This document shows, piece after piece, positions 9,778 to 18,651 of a DNA stretch of 32,597 nucleotides. The notes under the pieces were generated by a model. The model did not search any database and was not told where the DNA came from. It saw only the letters and a list, made by a program, of their open reading frames with translations. The position numbers and the translations under genes were made by a program. This DNA comes from a bacterium (GTDB taxonomy: Bacteria; Bacteroidota; Bacteroidia; CAILMK01; JACPUW01): positions 1 to 32,597 of the forward strand of contig WGNN01000052.1 of assembly GCA_016124515.1 (NCBI GenBank). Direction: 5' to 3'. Position 1 is the stretch's first letter; every line of letters starts with the position of its first letter.

Positions 9778-11541
9778 TTATTTGGCCTTTCTCATCCTTA
9801 AACTGATCGGTGTAATTTCCAGAAACTCATCATCTGAAATATATTCCATGGCTTCTTCAAGCGAGAAACTCGTTTTTGGGGCAATTTTAACGCCATCATC
9901 AGAACCTGATGCACGCATATTGGTGAGCTTTTTACCTTTTATCAGGTTCACTTCCAGATCGTTGTCGCGGGTATGTTCGCCAACCACCTGTCCTTTGTAA
10001 ATCTGTTCATTCGGGTCTATGAAAAACTTGCCGCGGTCTTGCAAACGGTCTATGGCATAAGCGAGCGCCTGTCCGGTTTCCATTGAAACCAAGGAGCCAT
10101 TGAACCTTCCGGTAATTTCGCCTTTGTACGGTTCGTAGCCAACGAAGCGGTGGGTCATAATGGCTTGACCAGCAGTTTGGGTAAGTACCAGGTTTCGCAA
10201 TCCAATCAAACCACGCGATGGAATTTTGAACTCAAGGTGCTGCATATCCCCTTTCGGTTCCATTATCACCAGCTCTCCTTTTCGCTGCGTGGCCAATTCA
10301 ATCACTTTTCCGGCGGTGGTTTCAGGTACATCAACTACCAGGGTTTCCACAGGTTCGTTTTTAACGCCATCAATGGTTTTGAAAATTACCTGTGGTTTTC
10401 CCACTTGCAGCTCATATCCTTCGCGACGCATGGTTTCTATAAGTATAGAAAGGTGCAAAATTCCACGTCCATACACGTTGAATCGGTCTTCGCGGTCGGT
10501 TTCCTGCACGCGCAGTGCCAGGTTTTTCTCTGTTTCTTTAAACAACCTGTCGCGCAAATGCCTTGAAGTTACAAACTTGCCTTCCTTACCAAAAAACGGT
10601 GAGGTGTTGATGGTGAACAACATACTCATGGTAGGTTCATCCACTGCAATTCTTTTCAGTGGTTCGGGTTCGTTCACATCGGCAATGGTGTCGCCAATTT
10701 CAAAATCTTCAAGACCGGTCACGGCACAGAGGTCGCCCGAGCGCACCGATTCCACTTTTCTTTTGCCCATGCCTTCAAATACGTGCAATTCTTTCACACG
10801 CACTTTTTTGGCTGAGCCATCGCGTTTGCAAATGCGGTAGTCGGTATTTTCCTTAAGGCCGCCACGATATACTTTGCCAATGGCTATGCGGCCCACAAAG
10901 TTTGAAAAGTCGAGCGATGTGATTTGCATTTGGGTGGTGCCTTCCACTTCTTTTGCTTCGGGAATGTTTTCGATGATACAATCGAGCAGGGGCACTATGG
11001 TATCGGTGGGTTTTCGCCAGTCGTCGCTCATCCAACCGTTTTTCGATGAGCCAAACATGGTCACAAAATCCAGTTGTTCTTCGGTAGCGTCAAGGTTAAA
11101 CATGAGGTCAAAAACCGCATCGTGCACCTCATCGGGGCGACAGTTGGGTTTGTCCACTTTGTTTATTACCACTATGGGTTTCAGGTTTAGCTCTAGGGCT
11201 TTGCTCAGTACAAAACGGGTTTGCGGCATAGGACCTTCAAAAGCGTCAACCAATAAGATTACGCCGTCGGCCATTTTCAATACCCGTTCTACCTCGCCAC
11301 CAAAGTCGGCGTGACCAGGAGTGTCTATGATGTTGATTTTAACATCTTTATATGTAACTGCAACGTTTTTAGACAAAATGGTAATTCCCCTTTCACGTTC
11401 CAGGTCGTTGTTGTCGAGCAAAAGTTCGCCCGCTACTTTCCTGGTGTCGAGCACCTTACATTCATGAATGATTTTGTCAACCAAGGTGGTTTTGCCGTGG
11501 TCAACGTGCGCAATAATGGCAATGTTTCTTATTGATTGCAT
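9778..11541 (-). CDS. typA: Translational GTPase TypA/BipA
   Basis: This 587-residue GTPase of the EF-G-like family acts on the ribosome, in stress adaptation and late 50S assembly. The P-loop AHVDHGKTT is at residues 11-19, followed by a switch region with RERGITI, the G3 motif DTPGHADF and the G4 motif NKVD. EF-G-like domain II, the domain III and V equivalents, and the TypA C-terminal region ([16 protein letters not shown]) are all present, and the length is normal for TypA. The ATG at 11541 sits directly before the conserved N-terminus. It is transcribed alone between the bidirectional terminator and a 119-nt upstream gap, and shows no sign of damage. Confidence 0.97.
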   Translation of the reverse strand: MQSIRNIAIIAHVDHGKTTLVDKIIHECKVLDTRKVAGELLLDNNDLERERGITILSKNVAVTYKDVKINIIDTPGHADFGGEVERVLKMADGVILLVDAFEGPMPQTRFVLSKALELNLKPIVVINKVDKPNCRPDEVHDAVFDLMFNLDATEEQLDFVTMFGSSKNGWMSDDWRKPTDTIVPLLDCIIENIPEAKEVEGTTQMQITSLDFSNFVGRIAIGKVYRGGLKENTDYRICKRDGSAKKVRVKELHVFEGMGKRKVESVRSGDLCAVTGLEDFEIGDTIADVNEPEPLKRIAVDEPTMSMLFTINTSPFFGKEGKFVTSRHLRDRLFKETEKNLALRVQETDREDRFNVYGRGILHLSILIETMRREGYELQVGKPQVIFKTIDGVKNEPVETLVVDVPETTAGKVIELATQRKGELVIMEPKGDMQHLEFKIPSRGLIGLRNLVLTQTAGQAIMTHRFVGYEPYKGEITGRFNGSLVSMETGQALAYAIDRLQDRGKFFIDPNEQIYKGQVVGEHTRDNDLEVNLIKGKKLTNMRASGSDDGVKIAPKTSFSLEEAMEYISDDEFLEITPISLRMRKAK

Positions 11542-11660
11542 ATAGCTTTGAAAATGAAGGCGCGAAGGTCAGCTATTAATTTAGTTTAGGAATTAGAATT
11601 GTATGAAATTTTGCGATTTTGACAAAAGTTTCACAATCATGCGGTTAAAAAAATGCGCGC

Positions 11661-12776
11661 TTATTGGAGCAGGTACTTTTTTACTTCACTATGCCCCTTG
11701 GCGTCGGTAATGTTGAACAAATACACGCCACCGTCGAAACTGTCAAGCGACTGTTGTAAGGTAGCGCCTGCTTTTACCCGACTGCTCGCTATTAATTTTC
11801 CGTTGGTACTGAATACTTTAAGGTAGAGTATTTGATCTGACTTATTGTTGATGTTGAGCACGAGGCCATTCAGGTCAAAGTCAAATTGTTGGCTGAATGA
11901 TGTATTGAGTTGCGGCACCCCCATAAGTATGTCGGGGTAGTAGCGCGCACATCCGTTTTGAAATACCAACAAGCCAATCGTTTTTGTATTGACGTCATTT
12001 AGGTTAAGTGAATCAGAGATAATTTTTTGGTCGCGGTAGCTCCACAAAATGCTGTCATAGACACTTGCGTTGTTTACGTACATTTTGTCATTTTTTCGGG
12101 TAAAATTTGCTTCCTCCACTCCTTTTACCAGGTATTTCATTGTTGGTTCGCCTTGCAGACTATTTGGGTAATAATCAAGGCAAATGCGGTCAACGCCTGT
12201 CACAGGGTCTTTATAGGTTTGGGTAATACGCAAACTCAATTCAAACTCTCCTGCAGAATCCAGTCGTTGAGTCACAATTTTGTCGAATTGGCCTGATGAG
12301 AAATAGTTCTTACCATCGCGCATCCAATCCATTCGGGCGGTAGCTGTATTGCTGAACTCAAATTCCGACTCATTGTTGATTTGCAGGTTTTGGCCGCTGC
12401 ACAGCGTATCGTGTACTAATGAAAATTGCGCTTTTGGCCCCATGACTGTATAAAACGAATCTTTACTCATGGAATCTACGCAGCCATTTTTGGTATGAAC
12501 CACCAACTTTACCTTGTAGTAGCCGGCATCATAATAAGTGTGTGCCGGATTTTTGATATTGCCCGTTTTGCCATCGCCAAACCACCAATCGTAGCTTGTA
12601 ACCTCATCGCCGGCATCTAATTGTACCAATGAATTGATTAATACCGATGAAGGCGAGCAAACCATGACTTGCATTACGGTATCGTTGGTTTTAAAATCAA
12701 CGGAAAAATCGTTGCATTGCGCAAACAGGCAAGCAGAAATAAGCAATAAGGTGCTCGAAAATAAAATCTTTTTCAT
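11661..12776 (-). CDS. Secreted PKD-domain protein with T9SS sorting domain (paralog 1)
   Basis: This is a 371-residue protein. The N-terminus MKKILFSSTLLLISACLFAQ is a signal peptide, most likely cut just before or after Gln20; the ISAC inside it is a weak lipobox-like alternative. A PKD domain spans about residues 41-112 (YDWWFGDGK and AHTYYDAGYYKVKL are typical). A second beta-rich region follows (115-290), and the last 80 residues form a type A T9SS sorting domain ending GGVYLFNI...VKKYLLQ. Whole-length similarity links it to the gene at 13591-14712, including Cys21, Cys40, Cys99 and Cys126. It is probably exported and surface-displayed; the ligand is unknown. A 12-bp-stem hairpin lies in its leader. 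Confidence 0.88.
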   Translation of the reverse strand: MKKILFSSTLLLISACLFAQCNDFSVDFKTNDTVMQVMVCSPSSVLINSLVQLDAGDEVTSYDWWFGDGKTGNIKNPAHTYYDAGYYKVKLVVHTKNGCVDSMSKDSFYTVMGPKAQFSLVHDTLCSGQNLQINNESEFEFSNTATARMDWMRDGKNYFSSGQFDKIVTQRLDSAGEFELSLRITQTYKDPVTGVDRICLDYYPNSLQGEPTMKYLVKGVEEANFTRKNDKMYVNNASVYDSILWSYRDQKIISDSLNLNDVNTKTIGLLVFQNGCARYYPDILMGVPQLNTSFSQQFDFDLNGLVLNINNKSDQILYLKVFSTNGKLIASSRVKAGATLQQSLDSFDGGVYLFNITDAKGHSEVKKYLLQ

Positions 12777-12811
12777 GTGGGATTATTTTATTTTGGCTAA
12801 ATGTAACAATT

Positions 12812-12851
12812 AATTGAGAAAAGGTCTCATGTCGCTGGGCTTTTCTCAATT
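12812..12851. other. Long perfect hairpin in the leader of the PKD gene
   Basis: AATTGAGAAAAG (12812-12823) and its exact complement (12840-12851) form a 12-bp stem around a 16-nt loop. It starts 36 nt upstream of the ATG at 12776 and 114 nt beyond the stop of the DsbA-like gene. No run of T follows on the minus strand, so it is not a typical intrinsic terminator; it could be a weak terminator, a leader structure or a protein-binding palindrome. Confidence 0.6.
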
Positions 12852-12965
12852 TAAAGCCATAAATGAGCACATTTTTATTGAAAATTTCCATCAAATAAAT
12901 CATATAATTCGCATACCTAATTCGCTACATTTTCAGGAACTAACTTTCATTTTCACCATGAAAAA

Positions 12966-13589
12966 TCAATGCCCTGCGATTTTTTGAATCTTGGCCAACA
13001 ATACCTGATGCCGGCCAAAATCCTGCGCTATGGTGTGGTTCTTTTCATTGTGTACCAAAATAAGAGTTGGGAAATTGCTTACGCCATATTTTTTGGTTAG
13101 TGCAAATTCATTCCTTGTGGCGGTTTTGGTTTCCTCTGCATTGAAAACGCGCAAAAACTCCTGCCAATCCACCCCGAATTCTTTGGCTTGCAGGGCAAAA
13201 GTGGTATCGTCGTTTGGTGAATAATTATGTAAATAGAAGCCTTTTTGTATGGCTTTCATATAGGAAAATGCCTTTTGCGGCGCCATTTGTTTCATGGCCA
13301 CTACAGCGCGGCAGGCGGGCTCGGTATTGTAGGTAAACTTGCAACTGTCTAAAATTTGGTAGTTGAAATCAACCCCGCTCCGCTCCTGCACATCCTGCCA
13401 ATGATGGGTAAGAAAGTCCTTCATCTCCTTAATGGTTTCCGTACCATCGGCGCGCAGGCCACCCACTATTATTTCAAATGCAATATTTCTCGGCAAATTT
13501 TCCACCGTTTTACTCAATTCATCGGCAAAGCCATAGCACCACGAACACATGGGATCTGTAAAATATAAAAGTCGGCTTGTCCTATTCAT
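12966..13589 (-). CDS. DsbA-family (FrnE-like) thiol oxidoreductase, cytosolic
   Basis: This is a 207-residue thioredoxin-fold protein of the DsbA superfamily. The active site Cys15-Ser-Trp-Cys18 lies after the first beta strand (LLYFTDPMCSWCYGF), the all-helical insertion follows, and a cis-proline segment SNFPTLIL occurs near residue 175. There is no signal peptide, so it should be cytoplasmic, like FrnE/YwbO-type members and unlike periplasmic DsbA. The substrate is unknown; dithiol oxidation, isomerisation or a glutathione-transferase-like role are options. The start is 1 nt from the stop of the upstream PKD gene, so the two are co-transcribed. Confidence 0.9.
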   Translation of the reverse strand: MNRTSRLLYFTDPMCSWCYGFADELSKTVENLPRNIAFEIIVGGLRADGTETIKEMKDFLTHHWQDVQERSGVDFNYQILDSCKFTYNTEPACRAVVAMKQMAPQKAFSYMKAIQKGFYLHNYSPNDDTTFALQAKEFGVDWQEFLRVFNAEETKTATRNEFALTKKYGVSNFPTLILVHNEKNHTIAQDFGRHQVLLAKIQKIAGH

Positions 13590-13590
13590 T

Positions 13591-14712
13591 CTAATATATG
13601 ATTAATTTTTTCGATTGTATTTGATTGTCCGTCTGTATCTTAACTATCAAGACCCCACGGTACAAAGCCACCGGAATTTGGTAGTTTTCGCTGAATTTTG
13701 TTTGATAAAAAACCGATTGTCCGTTTAGATTACAAACCGAAACAATGCTATTTTCATCAACTGATTTAATAATAATTTCTTTGCCATAAGGATTGTACAT
13801 AATATCGGCTAATTGGATTTTTGTGCTTTCCACAGAAACTTCAAGGTTAATTTTCCGGCGTACGGTACAAGCATTTTTTATTCCATATAAAAAGCCGTAA
13901 GCGCTGCCATCAGCTAGAATTGTATTAGTCCTGAATGTATCAGGCGAATTGTTGGTAACCCAATAAAAGTCGTCGTAGTACTTGCTGTTTACAACCAAAT
14001 ATTTTCCATTGCTCAGGTGGCGAATGTGCGGTGTGTCGTTGGCTGTTACAAAAACCGATAACGGACTTAAGAGCCCGCCTTTTTTAGGATATAGGTCAAC
14101 ACATTTTTGTAACACATTCGTCACCGGATCGGCAATTTTAGCTGACACCCTCAGATAAACTTCATATCCATTGCTATCTGTTGCCCTGTATTTCACTTTT
14201 TGTGCACTGTCTTTATTCGTCTCAATTATTTGGTTGTTAAAGTGCCAACTGTATTGCATATTATCAGAAGAACCGCCATACACGGTACTTTGGTCGTTCA
14301 ATACCAAATAATCAAATTGACATACCGTATCCTTTTGAAGGGCAAATTTTGCTTGGGGTCCGATAACGGTAAATGCTTGCTTTTTGGTGAAGCTATCTAA
14401 ACAACCGAATTTGGTTTTTACAATAAGCTTGACATCAAATGTTCCCGTTTGGAAATAATTGTGTTGGTCGTTGGTTGAATTGCGTTTACTGTGGTCACCA
14501 AAATCCCACCAAAAAGTGTCAATCTCATCATATTTTGATGCATTTTCATCTATATCAAATTGGCATTTTTTTTCAAGAACCACTTTGGCAGGTAGGCAAA
14601 TTAATGTATCTGATACGGTATCAGGACGACTAAAACGCACCTTGAATTTAGTGCACTGTGCTTTTATACCAAATGAAATGAACAAAAGCGATATGAGCAA
14701 TATGTTTTTCAT
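13591..14712 (-). CDS. Secreted PKD-domain protein, T9SS-type C-terminus (paralog 2)
   Basis: This 373-residue protein has the same layout as the one at 11661-12776. It has a signal peptide MKNILLISLLFISFGIKA (cut before Gln19-Cys20), a PKD domain (about 50-118, FWWDFGDHS and FDVKLIVKT), a middle beta-rich region, and a C-terminal Ig-like sorting domain (about 300-373, with VCNLNGQSVFYQT and a Lys-rich end). The sorting domain is more diverged than that of paralog 1: YNPYGKEIIIKS stands in for the usual YPNPxxG start, so its recognition by T9SS is probable rather than certain. Cys20, Cys39, Cys104 and Cys131 match cysteines in the paralog. It is first in an apparent operon with the DsbA-like gene. 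Confidence 0.85.
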   Translation of the reverse strand: MKNILLISLLFISFGIKAQCTKFKVRFSRPDTVSDTLICLPAKVVLEKKCQFDIDENASKYDEIDTFWWDFGDHSKRNSTNDQHNYFQTGTFDVKLIVKTKFGCLDSFTKKQAFTVIGPQAKFALQKDTVCQFDYLVLNDQSTVYGGSSDNMQYSWHFNNQIIETNKDSAQKVKYRATDSNGYEVYLRVSAKIADPVTNVLQKCVDLYPKKGGLLSPLSVFVTANDTPHIRHLSNGKYLVVNSKYYDDFYWVTNNSPDTFRTNTILADGSAYGFLYGIKNACTVRRKINLEVSVESTKIQLADIMYNPYGKEIIIKSVDENSIVSVCNLNGQSVFYQTKFSENYQIPVALYRGVLIVKIQTDNQIQSKKLIIY

Positions 14713-14749
14713 AATGTAGCTAAAGGTTAATAAAAGTACATAAAATAAA

Positions 14750-14773
14750 AAAGGGAGCCAATTGACTCCCTTT
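14750..14773 (-). terminator. Intrinsic terminator of the ATP synthase operon
   Basis: AAAGGGAG (14750-14757) pairs with CTCCCTTT (14766-14773) around an 8-nt loop. On the minus strand the stem is followed by a T-rich tract (the complement of the A-rich run at 14741-14749). It lies 26 nt after the atpG stop and before the promoter region of the next gene. Confidence 0.85.
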
Positions 14774-14799
14774 ATGAATATGGTTACGAAAATTAACTA

Positions 14800-15684
14800 C
14801 TAACCGTTGGCTAATGCTTCGGCGCCGCCTACAATCTCTAGAATTTCGGTTGTAATGGCTGCTTGACGTGCTTTGTTGTACTCTATTGACAAGTTTCTAA
14901 GCATTTCCTGCGCATTTTCAGTGGCACTGTCCATGGCGGTCATTCGCGAGCCGTGTTCTGATGCATTTGAATCTAGCATGGCTTTGAACAAAGATATTTT
15001 GAGCGAACGCGGAACCAATTCGTCAAGAATTTCGGTTTTACCGGGCTCAAAAATATAGTTGGCCATATTGCTTTGGTCTTGCTCTTCAACGGCAGCGCTT
15101 ATGGGCAACCATTGCTCTACAAGACCGAAATAAGTAGCTGCATTTTTGAATTGGTTATAAACCACGTGGATTTCCTTGTATTCGCCACTGGTAAATTTTC
15201 CCATCAATTCATCGGCAATTCTTTCAGCATCTTCAAAGTCGAATTTGTTGAAAAAACCATCGTTTTTGGCTACAATTTTAGCACCGTAACGAGCAAACAA
15301 TTCACGGCCTTTTTTGCCTATGCAATACAGCTCAATTTTGCCTGCGTTGTACTCATCCTTCAATTCGTGTTCAAAGCGATATTTCAGTTCTTTGAATAAG
15401 CTTGAGTTGAACGAGCCGCACAAACCGCGATCTGATGTTACGAGTATGAACAGAATTTTGCCATCCTGCGCTTTCTCGTAGTATTGCTTTGAGTTACTTC
15501 CTTCAAGGTTGCCTGCCACATTGCCCAGCATTTCATTCATCTTTTCTGCGTACGGACGCATTTGCTGAATTTTGGTCTGGGCCCTGCGCAACTTGGCTGC
15601 CGAAACCATTTTCATGGCTTTGGTTATCTGCTGCGTAGATTTTACGGAGGCAATTCTGGTACGAACTTCCTTTAAGCTTGCCAT
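14800..15684 (-). CDS. atpG: F1Fo-ATP synthase subunit gamma
   Basis: This is the 294-residue central-stalk subunit that rotates inside the alpha3beta3 hexamer. The N-terminal helix MASLKEVRTRIASVKSTQQI and the C-terminal helix (MTAMDSATENAQEMLRNLSI to the end) are the conserved coiled-coil halves. The internal LVTSDRGLCGSFN segment near residue 85 is diagnostic. Length is normal. It is the last gene of the operon, 9 nt downstream of atpA and followed by a terminator. No atpD or atpC follows it. Confidence 0.97.
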   Translation of the reverse strand: MASLKEVRTRIASVKSTQQITKAMKMVSAAKLRRAQTKIQQMRPYAEKMNEMLGNVAGNLEGSNSKQYYEKAQDGKILFILVTSDRGLCGSFNSSLFKELKYRFEHELKDEYNAGKIELYCIGKKGRELFARYGAKIVAKNDGFFNKFDFEDAERIADELMGKFTSGEYKEIHVVYNQFKNAATYFGLVEQWLPISAAVEEQDQSNMANYIFEPGKTEILDELVPRSLKISLFKAMLDSNASEHGSRMTAMDSATENAQEMLRNLSIEYNKARQAAITTEILEIVGGAEALANG

Positions 15685-15693
15685 GCCTTATTA

Positions 15694-17268
15694 TTAATAT
15701 TTAGCTGAAAGCTCAGCACACACTTTTTCGAGTGTTGCCAGGTGGTCTGAATCAAGTTTACCCGCTCTGAACGCATCAAGTATGTTTTGGTGGTTCATTT
15801 CAAGGTGGTTTACCAGTTCAGCTTCAAAATCTTTAACTTTATTCAAAGGCACGTTTTTCAACAAACCTTTGGTACCGGCATATATAATGGCTACTTGCTT
15901 CTCTACCGACACGGGGCTGAATTGGTTTTGCTTGAGTACTTCCACGTTGCGCGCACCTTTGTCCAAAATAGATTTGGTAGCGGGGTCAAGGTCTGAACCG
16001 AATTTTGAGAAGGCTTCCAATTCGCGGTATTGCGCCTGATCCAATTTCAAAGTACCTGATACTTTTTTCATTGACTTGATTTGCGCATTACCACCCACAC
16101 GCGATACTGAAATACCCACGTTGATGGCAGGACGCACACCTGAGTTGAACAAGTCTGACTCAAGGAAAATCTGTCCGTCGGTAATTGAAATTACGTTGGT
16201 AGGAATGTAAGCTGATACGTCGCCGGCCTGTGTTTCAATAATAGGAAGTGCGGTAAGAGATCCGCCACCTTTTACCAAATGCTTGAGACTTTCAGGCAGG
16301 TCGTTCATGTTTTTCACAATATTGTCGTCAGCAATTACCTTGGCGGCACGCTCCAACAAACGAGAGTGGAGGTAGAAGACGTCGCCGGGGTATGCTTCGC
16401 GTCCGGGAGGACGACGCAACAACAACGATACTTCGCGGTAGGCCACGGCTTGTTTCGACAAATCGTCGTAAATAATCAAGGCCGGACGTCCTGTATCGCG
16501 GAAATATTCGCCTATGGCGCAACCTGAGAATGGCGCATAAAACTGTTGTGGAGCAGGGTCAGAAGCTGAAGCTGCCACTACAGTGGTATAGGCCATGGCA
16601 CCGTATTTTTTAAGTGTTTGTACGGTAGCAGCAATGGTTGATGCTTTTTGACCGGTAGCTACATACACACAATAAACGGGCTCGCCTTTGTCGTAAAATT
16701 CTTTTTGGTTGATGATGGTGTCAATGGCAATGGTTGACTTACCTGTTTGGCGGTCGCCAATAATCAACTCACGCTGACCACGACCAATGGGAATCATAGC
16801 GTCGATAGCCTTGATACCTGTTTGCAGTGGTTCTTTTACCGGTTCGCGGAAAAGTACACCCGGCGCTTTGCGCTCCAAAGGCATTTCATACAATTCGCCG
16901 GTAATGTGGCCGTCGCCGTCAATAGGTTCGCCCAAGGCGTTTACTACGCGGCCCACCATACCTTCACCTACTTTTATAGAAGCAATTTGCTTGGTTCTTC
17001 TTACGGTGTCGCCTTCCTTGATTTCGTCGGAAACACCCATGAGTACGGCGCCCACGTTGTCTTCTTCAAGGTTGAGTACAATGCCTTTTACACCATTGTT
17101 GAATTCAATGAGCTCACCGGCTTTTACACCGTTAAGTCCATAAATACGGGCGATACCATCACCCACTTGCAAAACAGTTCCAACCTCCTGTAATTCAGCT
17201 TCTGATTTGAAGTCAGATAACTCCTGACGGATGATTGCAGAGACTTCGTCTGGTCTTACGTCTGCCAT
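15694..17268 (-). CDS. atpA: F1Fo-ATP synthase subunit alpha
   Basis: This is the 524-residue non-catalytic nucleotide-binding subunit of F1. The P-loop GDRQTGKST lies at residues 171-179 with Lys177, and the conserved SRVGGNAQ segment carrying the arginine finger that reaches into the neighbouring beta subunit is present. All three domains (N-terminal barrel, Rossmann core, C-terminal helices) are intact. It is preceded by atpH with a 19-nt gap and followed by atpG after 9 nt, as expected for an F1 operon. Confidence 0.98.
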   Translation of the reverse strand: MADVRPDEVSAIIRQELSDFKSEAELQEVGTVLQVGDGIARIYGLNGVKAGELIEFNNGVKGIVLNLEEDNVGAVLMGVSDEIKEGDTVRRTKQIASIKVGEGMVGRVVNALGEPIDGDGHITGELYEMPLERKAPGVLFREPVKEPLQTGIKAIDAMIPIGRGQRELIIGDRQTGKSTIAIDTIINQKEFYDKGEPVYCVYVATGQKASTIAATVQTLKKYGAMAYTTVVAASASDPAPQQFYAPFSGCAIGEYFRDTGRPALIIYDDLSKQAVAYREVSLLLRRPPGREAYPGDVFYLHSRLLERAAKVIADDNIVKNMNDLPESLKHLVKGGGSLTALPIIETQAGDVSAYIPTNVISITDGQIFLESDLFNSGVRPAINVGISVSRVGGNAQIKSMKKVSGTLKLDQAQYRELEAFSKFGSDLDPATKSILDKGARNVEVLKQNQFSPVSVEKQVAIIYAGTKGLLKNVPLNKVKDFEAELVNHLEMNHQNILDAFRAGKLDSDHLATLEKVCAELSAKY

Positions 17269-17287
17269 GATTTTGTTTTACTTTAAA

Positions 17288-17824
17288 TTAATCTAAAAGT
17301 TGTTTTCTTAATTCTCTGAGTTTTGATGACACACTTGCATCGAGCAGGCGGTCTTTGTAGCGAATCATAAATCCACCCAATAGTTTTTCATCTACTTTGG
17401 TGTCAAGTACAATAGTTTCGCCTGTGGCTGTAGCCAACATGCTTTTTACGCTGTTTTTCACTTCTTCAGTACTTTCTACTGCGGTGTACAAAACAGCGTC
17501 GGCTATATGTTGGTAGGTTTTGAATTCTTCAATGTACATTTTCAGAATTTCATAAACCAGTTTAGAGCGGTTCTTTCTGATGATAACCTCCATGAATTTG
17601 AAGGTAACGTCACTTATGCGGCTCTTAAACAGGTCAGATAATACAGCCAATTTTCTTTGCGGAAGTATGATGGGGTTTTTCAACATCACCACCAGTTCGC
17701 GGCTGGCTTCGCAAGTGTTTACGATCAGCTCTACATCTTTTTCCACTTCATCAAGCATATTGCGCTCCACGCTCAGGTCGAGCAATGCTTTGGCGTATCT
17801 TGATGTTATTCTGTATTGAGACAT
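17288..17824 (-). CDS. atpH: F1Fo-ATP synthase subunit delta
   Basis: This 178-residue OSCP-type subunit joins the peripheral stalk to the top of F1. The N-terminus ITSRYAKALLDLSVERNMLDEV is the conserved six-helix-bundle start, and the C-terminal segment with KVDEKLLGGFMIRYKDRLLDAS, including the GG(F/L) turn, is typical. It lies 6 nt after atpF and 19 nt before atpA. Confidence 0.95.
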   Translation of the reverse strand: MSQYRITSRYAKALLDLSVERNMLDEVEKDVELIVNTCEASRELVVMLKNPIILPQRKLAVLSDLFKSRISDVTFKFMEVIIRKNRSKLVYEILKMYIEEFKTYQHIADAVLYTAVESTEEVKNSVKSMLATATGETIVLDTKVDEKLLGGFMIRYKDRLLDASVSSKLRELRKQLLD

Positions 17825-17830
17825 TTAGCG

Positions 17831-18337
17831 CTAATTAAATTTGGCTTCTTTCAAATATTCATTTACCAGCGCCTGTTGTTTTTCTTTGTCGGCCAACTGT
17901 CCTTTCAATATCACGGTAGCGGCTTCCACAGCCATATCAGCCACTTCAGCTTTCAATTGTTTGAAGGCTTGTTCCTGATCGCGTTTTATTTCTTCCTGTG
18001 CTTTGGCAATTATTGCGGCGGCTTCGGTTTTGGCTGCATTTTGTGCTTCGGCAACTACTTTATCGCGAGTTTCCTTGGCTTCTTTCAAAATCTGATCGCG
18101 TTCGGCTTTAGCTTCTTTCACCAATTTTTCGTGGTCCGATTTCAAGTTGGCCATTTCTGCGCGCGCCTCTTCAGCAAGTTTCAATGCTTCGTCAATGCTT
18201 TGTTCGCGTGCTTTTACGGCACCTAAAATGGGTTTCCAGGCAAATTTGCCCAACAATACGAGTAAAATAAGAAATACAACGGTGGTCCAGAAAATGAGTC
18301 CCGGATCCGGAGTTACTAAGCTTGATGCAATAATCAT
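17831..18337 (-). CDS. atpF: F1Fo-ATP synthase subunit b
   Basis: This 168-residue peripheral-stalk subunit has one N-terminal membrane helix (about residues 12-32, LIFWTTVVFLILLVLLGKFA) followed by a long charged, Ala/Glu/Lys-rich coiled coil. The FAWKPI segment after the helix is conserved in b subunits. Only one b-type gene is present, so the stator should be a homodimer. It is separated from atpE by 79 nt containing a terminator-like hairpin, so its expression may be lower than that of atpB and atpE or depend on readthrough. Confidence 0.95.
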   Translation of the reverse strand: MIIASSLVTPDPGLIFWTTVVFLILLVLLGKFAWKPILGAVKAREQSIDEALKLAEEARAEMANLKSDHEKLVKEAKAERDQILKEAKETRDKVVAEAQNAAKTEAAAIIAKAQEEIKRDQEQAFKQLKAEVADMAVEAATVILKGQLADKEKQQALVNEYLKEAKFN

Positions 18338-18372
18338 TTGTACTATTTCTTTGAGTTTGCTTGAATGTTTTT

Positions 18373-18407
18373 AAAAAGCCTGCCAGCCAATCGCTCGCAG
18401 GCTTTTT
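18373..18407 (-). terminator. Terminator-like hairpin between atpE and atpF
   Basis: An 11-bp perfect stem (AAAAAGCCTGC at 18373-18383, complement at 18397-18407) encloses a 13-nt loop, and on the minus strand the descending arm ends in five T. It has the form of an intrinsic terminator and lies 10 nt after the atpE stop, inside the ATP synthase operon. Partial termination here would favour the upstream subunits, especially c. Confidence 0.7.
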
Positions 18408-18416
18408 GTTTGGTTC

Positions 18417-18641
<225 letters not shown>

Positions 18642-18651
18642 TTAGACATTG

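Noticed and set aside
12697-12903. 68-codon minus-strand frame across the PKD gene start
   Set aside because: It overlaps the signal-peptide region of the PKD gene in another frame and runs through the hairpin; no motif supports it.
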